Below, piece by piece: positions 6,833 through 11,658 of a stretch of 11,658 bases of DNA. The position numbers and the translations under genes are program-made. The stretch spans positions 1-11,658 of the forward strand of contig JAUXBO010000041.1 in assembly GCA_030619345.1 (NCBI GenBank), given 5' to 3'. Source of the DNA: Candidatus Zixiibacteriota bacterium. GTDB lineage: Bacteria > Zixibacteria > MSB-5A5 > GN15 > FEB-12. Position 1 is the first letter of the stretch. Each line of letters starts with the position of its first letter. The notes beneath the pieces were generated by a model that made no database searches, was not told where the DNA came from, and saw nothing but the letters and a program-made list of their open reading frames with translations.

Positions 6833-7321
6833 TTACGATCGCTTTTTCACAACAATTACGGCAACAGCAACCATGACAATGATTATGACCGCAATCAAAG
6901 TCCACGGCTGAGTGACCTCAACAAATCCACCGCTGGCGAAAAAGACCGCCGCAAGTCCGCCTAATAAGGCTATGCTGATGATAAGAGCGACAAGGATCGC
7001 GTGATTTCCCCCGACCGTACTGCGATACGGGTCCGTTTGAGAGTGAGCGTCCATTGATCGCCGTTCCACCCGCCGCTTAAATCTGAGCCGATAATCATCA
7101 AATTTCTCAACCAACTCCCATCCGGATTGAGCTTCCTGCTGACGGACTTCTTCAATCTGTTCAGAATTGCGAAACTTACGCGTGTGAGCGCGTACTATTT
7201 TGAATTCCCAACCATCGAGATCGTCGGAATTGTATTGAGCCATTTTCTCTTCCTCCTGCTCACGCTTTTTCTTGGCGGCTGCAGCGGCAATCACAATCAT
7301 AGTTGTCGGAACATAAGACAT
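6833..7321 (-). CDS. DUF4177-like protein with two C-terminal membrane helices
   Basis: A 162-residue protein of unknown function. After a short hydrophobic/Ala-rich start and a Lys/Glu helix (8-28) comes a compact domain (about 37-84) with the pattern GWEFKIVRAHTRKFRNSEQI, then QEAQSGWELVEKFDDYRLRF, resembling the DUF4177 fold (WEYK near the start, GWELV and RxxFKR near the end). A polar linker (85-107) leads to two predicted membrane helices (about 108-130 and 140-158) and a basic tail, VVKKRS, so the domain and the tail probably share the cytoplasmic side. The ATG at 7319-7321 has a strong GGAGG site a few bases upstream. It stands alone, convergent with rimJ. The DUF4177 link is from pattern memory; the function is not known. 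Confidence 0.75.
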   Translation of the reverse strand: MSYVPTTMIVIAAAAAKKKREQEEEKMAQYNSDDLDGWEFKIVRAHTRKFRNSEQIEEVRQQEAQSGWELVEKFDDYRLRFKRRVERRSMDAHSQTDPYRSTVGGNHAILVALIISIALLGGLAAVFFASGGFVEVTQPWTLIAVIIIVMVAVAVIVVKKRS

Positions 7322-7480
7322 AGGATACTCCTCCCTCTATATACTCCCAATACGTGCAGGTATTCAAGCGGTTCCAAAAAACCATCAGACAAGGGGTGGC
7401 CGAGTCAAACTTGTTTGGCCCGGATTTTCTAACCTGGCAAATCTGGAAATCAACCGGGCACGACAGCAACTTCGAATCCA

Positions 7481-7515
7481 TAAGTCATGCTGAGCTTGTC
7501 GAAGCATATCTTTGC
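7481..7515 (+). repeat. Dispersed palindromic repeat, copy 1 (35 bases identical to copy 2)
   Basis: These 35 bases, containing GTCATGCTGAGCTTGTCGAA, recur exactly at 10032-10066. In copy 2 they are the left arm of a long inverted repeat. Here the right arm is decayed: only a trace (CTCAGGGTTACTT, 7545-7557) remains. The motif family CTGAGCTTGTCGAAG is a common intergenic palindrome in many bacterial genomes, and its chance translation (SHAELVEA) produces false small ORFs. Confidence 0.85.
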
Positions 7516-7574
7516 TTTCCGAAGAGAATCACCCGCCGACTCCACTCAGGGTTACTTGGGTCACACACACAGAC

Positions 7575-7605
7575 AAAAAAACCGGTAAGTCAAAAGACTT
7601 ACCGG
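7575..7605 (-). terminator. Rho-independent terminator of the cohesin/dockerin gene
   Basis: On the minus strand a perfect 10-pair stem, CCGGTAAGTC/GACTTACCGG (7596-7605 with 7582-7591), closes a TTTT loop and is followed at once by seven T residues. It lies 27 bases past the stop codon of the secreted-protein gene, in the correct orientation. Confidence 0.9.
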
Positions 7606-7631
7606 CCTGAAAAACTCTCATACTGATAATA

Positions 7632-9752
7632 CTATTGCACCGGACAGGGCGGAATTGGAGCGCCGCCATTAAACATGTAATCTACCATGAAAATAAGATC
7701 CGAAAGATCGACCGGACCGGCCGTTCCCGGCAGACCATCCACATTCGCCTCTTCCAGACATGGCGGTTCAAAACTGTCGTCGAAAACGAATAGATACTTC
7801 ACAAGTGCAACCAGATCCGAAATCTGCACCATCTCTCCCGAGTGGTCGACATCCCCTCTGATCACACAACAGTCTGACATTCCACCACCCACAACTGCGG
7901 CCTCCAGAAAAGATAGTCCATTATAAGCCGCCAACGCATCTATGAGATTCCCATTGCCGGTGTATTCAAATACCTGACCGTTAGCTATCGTCGGAAGGAT
8001 CACCGAAAAGTCCAGGTTCGGGAATACCATCACCCTGGTCGTGAGGCTGTCTGGCCCACCAATTGAGTGATTCGGCAGGGTAGTCGTCATCATAATCTCG
8101 CTGTCGAAATAAAGCATCAAGGCGCTCAGGCTGTCGGGATAATTTACGGTGATCGTCTTGGCCACAGTATCCTGCACCAAGAAAACAGTATCGCCGATAC
8201 CGGCCTTGGGAGGAGATAGATATGGCAGTGCGTCACCCATTATGATCCGATACAAATAGACCAAGTCCCACAACGTCAATTCTATACCGTCGACATTGAC
8301 ATCACTGGCAGCTGCCTGCATTTCCCAGTTAACACTAAAAACAGCCGGACCGTAGAAGAAATAATTTGAGAACAGAACCCAGTCGGCAATTTCGTTTGGG
8401 ATTCCATTGAGATTGATATCGCCCCGGAAATCAATTGAATCAGCACACACAATATCAATGCCACCGTGAGTATAGTCAATCGCCCGAATTCCTATTGAAC
8501 CTCCGGACGAGTCAAGAATACATGAAGTCGGCGCACCAAAATGTGAGGGCAGGTCGTGGTTATTTTGGATCGGAGGACCGTCATCATAGTCGAAGACGTT
8601 GTTGGATAAAAACAGAGTGTCACCCATCGGGCCGGACACGGCATTGTCGCCACAATCAGCCCACCACCAACGAACCGGCGAATATATACATTCATAATGA
8701 TAGTCCGAGGTTACCAAAAAACTAATGCTGGCCAGTTCGCCCGGAGCATCAGCGAAACAGGTTGGATGATTGTCCCCGTTGTTGATTTCGGCGACAGCGA
8801 CTATTCTGACTAAGCCGATTGTATCAATTCGATACTGAAAATACTCCCAGCCGCAGTCCTGCAGCAACTGCCCCGGTTCCGCCGACATAAAGGACAGAAC
8901 AACAGGGTCATAGGAAATCAGGAAGTCGAAACCGGCGATATCAATTGGTTCTGGTCCTATCTCATCAAGAGTGATTCCCAGAGTTTCAATTGAACCAAGT
9001 GGGGTACTGTGGGATTTCTCAATACTAATCGCTGCCCTTGGCGTTTGTATGGAGTCAACGTAAGAAATGCCAATCCCACCGTTCTGAAAGTCCAAACCCC
9101 TTAGGCGCAAAGTATCAGGGCCGGAGTACCCGTAACAATCCGAAGGTGCCCCGGTATGAGAGAACATAGGTTGATCCATCGTGATGGGTGAACCATCGTA
9201 ATCGTATACCAGGCGCGAGATCAAGAGCGTATCAAGCTCCCAATACTCTGAAGTACTCCCAATATTATCATTGCAATCGGTCCAGACAAACCGCAACGGG
9301 TAAAACTCACCTACGTCTCCCTGCAAAGAAAACCCGATGCTCAATAGTACGGTCGGTTCATCAAAACTATCGATCGGGCAATAGGAACTGCCTACTCTCA
9401 CGGTAACACGCAAAAGCCCCTCAGGGCAGTAGCCGTTGCTGCAATCAGTGTTAGTATCGAATCTCACGGTGGTCGGCCAGACACAGTCATGATAGTTCAG
9501 TGTGTAAGGTGTCATTGCTTCATAGCCAATGACAAAACTAAAATACCGGGGAGAAAACGGTTCTGCTCCCGGATCGAGTATTATATTCACCCACGTATTC
9601 TGCCCCAAAGACTGGTCCATGACCGTATCAATGCGTATAGTCGCCTGCTGGGCAGCAGCGCCGGTGGTAAAAATTATGATAGTCGCCAGACATATAACGG
9701 CGATTGTCAGGTTGTGGCTCGTGTTCGAGATTAGCTCGCTGCGTCTAAACAT
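7632..9752 (-). CDS. Secreted protein with two cohesin-like and two dockerin-like regions
   Basis: A 706-residue exported protein. A signal peptide (1 to about 35: basic RR, hydrophobic 16-30, GAAAQQA cleavage region) is followed by two related cohesin-like beta modules (about 36-235 and 240-440). Both end in the same pattern: an aromatic W-x-DC-x-DN, VYDYDG or VFDYDD, H-x-GAP-x-x-C, then GGI-x-I. Next is a dockerin-like pair (445-510: GDINLNG, then SDVNVDG with LWDLVYLY), another beta region (515-620) and a C-terminal dockerin-like pair (633-704: GDVDHSGE with DLVALVKYLF, ANVDG with DLIFMVDYMFNGG). Asp/Asn spacing suggests calcium loops, each first loop one residue longer than canonical. Paired cysteines suggest disulfides outside the cytoplasm. 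No cellulosome gene or catalytic domain is present, so it is probably a surface or matrix protein. Start ATG at 9750-9752 follows AAGGG. Domain names are by pattern only. Confidence 0.85.
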   Translation of the reverse strand: MFRRSELISNTSHNLTIAVICLATIIIFTTGAAAQQATIRIDTVMDQSLGQNTWVNIILDPGAEPFSPRYFSFVIGYEAMTPYTLNYHDCVWPTTVRFDTNTDCSNGYCPEGLLRVTVRVGSSYCPIDSFDEPTVLLSIGFSLQGDVGEFYPLRFVWTDCNDNIGSTSEYWELDTLLISRLVYDYDGSPITMDQPMFSHTGAPSDCYGYSGPDTLRLRGLDFQNGGIGISYVDSIQTPRAAISIEKSHSTPLGSIETLGITLDEIGPEPIDIAGFDFLISYDPVVLSFMSAEPGQLLQDCGWEYFQYRIDTIGLVRIVAVAEINNGDNHPTCFADAPGELASISFLVTSDYHYECIYSPVRWWWADCGDNAVSGPMGDTLFLSNNVFDYDDGPPIQNNHDLPSHFGAPTSCILDSSGGSIGIRAIDYTHGGIDIVCADSIDFRGDINLNGIPNEIADWVLFSNYFFYGPAVFSVNWEMQAAASDVNVDGIELTLWDLVYLYRIIMGDALPYLSPPKAGIGDTVFLVQDTVAKTITVNYPDSLSALMLYFDSEIMMTTTLPNHSIGGPDSLTTRVMVFPNLDFSVILPTIANGQVFEYTGNGNLIDALAAYNGLSFLEAAVVGGGMSDCCVIRGDVDHSGEMVQISDLVALVKYLFVFDDSFEPPCLEEANVDGLPGTAGPVDLSDLIFMVDYMFNGGAPIPPCPVQ

Positions 9753-9858
9753 ATCTCATCCCTTTCACAAAGAGTTTCGGTTTGATCTGTTAAAACGTTA
9801 GCGAAAGTGCGATAGGTACGGTTTAGTCCTGCCTAGTATACGTTATATCTTCGGCCCA

Positions 9859-9886
9859 AATATAATGCAATCGTATTGCCTGTCAA
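9859..9886 (-). promoter_or_regulatory. Sigma-70-type promoter of the cohesin/dockerin gene
   Basis: The minus strand has a consensus TTGACA (9881-9886), a 16-base spacer and TATATT (9859-9864, five of six). Transcription would start near 9852, leaving a leader of about 100 bases before the ATG at 9752. Confidence 0.55.
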
Positions 9887-9915
9887 GACATTTTGTGGAG
9901 GGCTGGGTCGGGTTT

Positions 9916-10005
9916 GGGGATGGTCGCCCACGGCTTGCCGTGGGAGCTGGGAGTTCTGGCTGCTGTTTGCAAAGTACCCACCGCAAGCCGTGGGCGACCC
10001 CATCC
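9916..10005. repeat. Nested inverted repeat (REP-like)
   Basis: The core GGTCGCCCACGGCTTGC (9922-9938) is perfectly complementary to 9983-9999, and the match continues through GTGGG with one mismatch. The arms are separated by 32 bases. Each arm is itself a hairpin: CCCACGGC-TT-GCCGTGGG (9927-9944) is perfect and the partner (9977-9994) has one mismatch. This paired-palindrome layout resembles REP/BIME elements. Confidence 0.7.
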
Positions 10006-10031
10006 TTAATTATTCCAGTGAACTATCAAGC

Positions 10032-10107
10032 TAAGTCATGCTGAGCTTGTCGAAGCATATCTTTGCGCCCGCCGACAATCGCCCTTCGACAGGCTCAGGG
10101 TGACTTA
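10032..10107. repeat. Dispersed palindromic repeat, copy 2 (complete inverted repeat)
   Basis: The left arm (10032-10055, TAAGTCATGCTGAGCTTGTC then GAAG) and right arm (10084-10107) are complementary at 21 of 24 positions, with a spacer of 28 bases. The first 35 bases are identical to 7481-7515. Confidence 0.85.
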
Positions 10108-10114
10108 GCAGGGA

Positions 10115-10148
10115 GTAGGTCAAAATCCCCTTTAGGGGTTTTGACATC
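10115..10148. repeat. Palindromic element A, possible mtaB terminator
   Basis: Starts GTAGGTCAAA and ends TTTGACATC. GTCAAAA-T-CCCC pairs with GGGG-TTTTGAC (10119-10130 with 10135-10145): eleven pairs, one bulged T and a TTTA loop. The G-run followed by TTTT on either strand resembles a weak bidirectional terminator, which would suit mtaB about 100 bases upstream on the minus strand. Confidence 0.65.
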
Positions 10149-10214
10149 AACCAACGTCAATTGAGTTCATGGTTGCCTATTCTGATTTCTTCACCACGAG
10201 CAATTTGCAGCGTT

Positions 10215-10243
10215 GTAGGTCAAACGGCCTGCCGTTTGACATC
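10215..10243. repeat. Palindromic element B, same flanks as element A
   Basis: Starts GTAGGTCAAA and ends TTTGACATC like element A, but the inner stem differs: GTCAAACGGC (10219-10228) pairs perfectly with GCCGTTTGAC (10231-10240) across a CT loop. It begins exactly 100 bases after element A begins and ends six bases short of the mtaB stop codon. Confidence 0.7.
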
Positions 10244-10249
10244 CGTGGG

Positions 10250-11548
10250 CTAAGTTACCACATCCCCCTCAACATAGTCGTCATGGGCACGAGTGATTTT
10301 GACGCGGACGATGTCTTTGGTAGATTTGCCGATGTCGGACAGCTTGACTTTGACATAATTATCAGCCACTCCCCAATAAAAACCGCCCTCACGACTTCTG
10401 TTCTCGGCGATAACCTCAAGCGTCTGCCCCACCTGCCGCTTGTAAGAACGGGCACGAATGGCATGCGATACAATTGTCAGTTCTCTGTTGCGTCTTTTGA
10501 TCTCGACAGGATTGATCTTCTCCCCCAACTCGCTGGCCGGAGTTCCCGGACGGTCGGAATAACTGAAAACGTGCAGATAGTCAAGCAGCCCCGAATCACA
10601 GACCGACATAGTCTTTTGAAAGTCTTCCTCAGTCTCACCGGGGAATCCAACTATTACATCCCCTCCTACGATTGTCTCCGGGTTAGCTTTTTTGACTGCC
10701 GTCACGCGCCTGATATAAGTGTTCTGGTCGTATGGCCGCAGCATCTTCTTGAGGACATTGGATGATCCCGATTGGAGCGGCATGTGGAAGTGACGACAGA
10801 TTCGACCGTTTGAGTCGGCGTATGTCTGCACCAATTCTTCGCGGACCGTTTGTGGTTCAATTGACGATAGGCGCAAACGGTGCAGGTCCGTCTCACTGAT
10901 AATCATGCGACACAAGTGCGCAAGGTTTTTTACCTGCGGTTCAACTTTTCGGTTCTTGTAATGCCCCAAATGCACCCCGGTGAGAACAACCTCATTGTAG
11001 CCATTCTCGACCAAACGATTGATCTCGCGGATGATTTCCCCTGCCGGACGGTTGCGAAGACGCCCGCGCACCGACGGAATAATACAGAACGAGCACCACT
11101 GGTTGCAGCCGTCGGAGATTTTGATCCAGGCGCGGTTATGATCGAAAAAGTCGCCGATTACATCGGAACAGCTTTTGTCCGGCTCTTCACTTAGCAGATC
11201 GGGAAGCTTCCGTTTGAGGATCGAGACAATATCATTTTTTTCGGCGTTGCGTATGATGACATCGACCTGCTCCATCCCTTCGATCTTCTGCGGGTCATTG
11301 TCGACATAACATCCCGCGACTACGATACGGCCGTTCGGGTTTTCGCGGGCCGCTTTGCGGATCAGGTAACGGGAGTCGGAGTCGGCCCGATGAGTGACGG
11401 TGCAAGTGTTGATGACATACAGATCGGCGATTTCCCCTTTGCGGACGCGAGTAAAGCCATACGGCTGGAGTGCTTCGGCCATCTTCTCGGTCTCGTACTG
11501 ATTGAGCCGACACCCTATTGTCTGAACCCGTATCTTTTTCTGTGCCAT
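10250..11548 (-). CDS. mtaB: tRNA t6A37 methylthiotransferase MtaB
   Basis: MtaB is a radical-SAM enzyme with two iron-sulfur clusters that adds a methylthio group to N6-threonylcarbamoyladenosine at position 37 of tRNAs reading ANN codons, giving ms2t6A. The 432 residues are of family length. The N-terminal methylthiotransferase domain supplies the three cluster cysteines C13 (TIGCRLNQYE), C49 (INTCTVTHRAD) and C80 (VAGCY). The radical-SAM motif is C148-x3-C152-x2-C155 in SDGCNQWCSFCIIPSVRGR, followed by LTGVHLG, LRLSSIEP, HMPLQSGSS and DVIVGFPGET. A C-terminal TRAM-like segment (about 365-432) should bind tRNA. TIGCRLNQ and the IPSVRGR/TGVHLG set favour MtaB over MiaB or RimO. The ATG at 11546-11548 has a poor ribosome site. 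It stands alone. Confidence 0.93.
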   Translation of the reverse strand: MAQKKIRVQTIGCRLNQYETEKMAEALQPYGFTRVRKGEIADLYVINTCTVTHRADSDSRYLIRKAARENPNGRIVVAGCYVDNDPQKIEGMEQVDVIIRNAEKNDIVSILKRKLPDLLSEEPDKSCSDVIGDFFDHNRAWIKISDGCNQWCSFCIIPSVRGRLRNRPAGEIIREINRLVENGYNEVVLTGVHLGHYKNRKVEPQVKNLAHLCRMIISETDLHRLRLSSIEPQTVREELVQTYADSNGRICRHFHMPLQSGSSNVLKKMLRPYDQNTYIRRVTAVKKANPETIVGGDVIVGFPGETEEDFQKTMSVCDSGLLDYLHVFSYSDRPGTPASELGEKINPVEIKRRNRELTIVSHAIRARSYKRQVGQTLEVIAENRSREGGFYWGVADNYVKVKLSDIGKSTKDIVRVKITRAHDDYVEGDVVT

Positions 11549-11595
11549 ATGTTCTTGTATGCCAGTAACTTTCTGTTGCTAAACTACAAGAAAAC

Positions 11596-11601
11596 ATTAT
11601 A
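11596..11601 (-). promoter_or_regulatory. Possible -10 box for mtaB
   Basis: A perfect TATAAT lies on the minus strand 48 bases before the mtaB start, in an A/T-rich stretch. No good -35 hexamer is found at 16-18 bases, so the call is weak. Confidence 0.3.
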
Positions 11602-11602
11602 T

Positions 11603-11630
11603 TTGACAATAGGATTTAGTTATTTATACT
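11603..11630 (+). promoter_or_regulatory. Sigma-70-type promoter reading out of the right end
   Basis: TTGACA (11603-11608), a 16-base spacer and TATACT (11625-11630, five of six) form a good plus-strand promoter pointing to a gene beyond the window, divergent from mtaB. A 6-base inverted repeat, TGACAA (11604-11609) with TTGTCA (11630-11635), brackets the promoter and could be an operator. Confidence 0.5.
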
Positions 11631-11658
11631 TGTCATCATATTTGATGTTCTTTTGTAG

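Larger units (their letters stand above)
7322..7631. other. Non-coding interval with repeat copy, possible fold and terminator
   Basis: This 310-base gap has no believable gene. From left to right it holds the ribosome site of the DUF4177-like gene, a possible hairpin at 7418-7459 (GCCCGG with CCGGGC, plus ATTTTC with GGAAAT across a three-base bulge), one copy of a dispersed palindromic repeat starting at 7481, a short CA run near 7561, and the terminator of the secreted-protein gene at 7575-7605. Confidence 0.6.
9753..10249. other. Non-coding interval crowded with palindromic elements
   Basis: I see no gene in these 497 bases. From the right: palindromic element B (10215-10243), element A (10115-10148), copy 2 of the CTGAGCTTGTCGAAG repeat (10032-10107), a long inverted repeat (9916-10005), then the promoter (9859-9886) and about 100 bases of leader of the secreted-protein gene. 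Both flanking genes are read on the minus strand, so the palindromes lie downstream of mtaB and upstream of the next promoter. Confidence 0.7.

Noticed and set aside
7338..7367. TTGAAT and TATATA, 18 bases apart, as promoter of the DUF4177-like gene.
   Set aside because: The transcript would start inside the ribosome site, and both hexamers match only four of six.
7389..7480. A tRNA-like stretch: GGGGTGGCCGAGT near the start and TTCGAATCC near the end, as in a serine or leucine tRNA.
   Set aside because: The bases flanking the supposed T-loop (GCAAC and CCATA) do not pair, and no acceptor stem forms, so it is not a tRNA.
7561..7573. A short CA run as a possible phase-variable tract.
   Set aside because: Only about four CA units, downstream of a stop codon and outside any promoter.
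7354..7626. A 90-residue plus-strand open frame in the gap.
   Set aside because: It runs through the palindromic repeat (giving SHAELVEA) and the terminator hairpin, and has no convincing ribosome site or family resemblance.
10169..10765. A 198-residue plus-strand open frame.
   Set aside because: It is mostly antisense to mtaB, whose conserved motifs are unmistakable, and its start lies among the palindromes.

Overview
The window carries part of a flagellar hook operon, a cohesin/dockerin-type surface protein and two housekeeping genes. It most likely comes from a Gram-negative-type bacterium of the FCB/candidate-phylum group, with Zixibacteria the best guess. That guess rests on the dockerin-like calcium loops of the large secreted protein and on the intergenic palindromes, both of which I associate from memory with Zixibacteria-like genomes. 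No ribosomal RNA or other decisive marker is present, so the assignment is tentative.

Positions 1-6022, all on the minus strand and read from right to left, hold a compact hook and motor cluster: a MotE/YlxF-like membrane protein, fliK (hook length), flgD (hook cap), a small flagellar operon protein of the TIGR02530 type, flgE (hook), flbD/swrD, and a FliL-like N-terminus. The order ylxF-fliK-flgD-small protein-flgE-swrD-fliL matches the Bacillus fla/che operon. Genes are separated by 2 to 31 bases, except for a 102-base leader before flgE that folds into two hairpins, one of which puts the ribosome binding site in its loop. A good sigma-54 -24/-12 promoter lies just ahead of the first gene and settles its start as a GTG. 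A terminator-like hairpin further upstream may shield the operon. The fliL-like frame stops after its membrane helix, which is either a real truncation or a sequence error.

Positions 6271-6828 (+) hold a RimJ-like N-acetyltransferase. It converges, with four bases between stops, on a 162-residue DUF4177-like two-helix membrane protein (6833-7321, -). Positions 7322-7631 are non-coding and hold one copy of a dispersed palindromic repeat and a strong terminator for the next gene.

Positions 7632-9752 (-) encode a secreted 706-residue protein with two cohesin-like modules and two dockerin-like calcium-binding segments. Its sigma-70-type promoter is visible at 9859-9886. Positions 9753-10249 are non-coding and crowded with at least four different palindromic elements. 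Positions 10250-11548 (-) encode the radical-SAM tRNA methylthiotransferase MtaB. The last 110 bases look like a divergent promoter region, with a good sigma-70 promoter pointing out of the right end.

I found no defence system, mobile-element gene, CRISPR array or RNA gene. The less ordinary features are regulatory (sigma-54 start, flgE leader hairpins) and the cluster of palindromic repeats.
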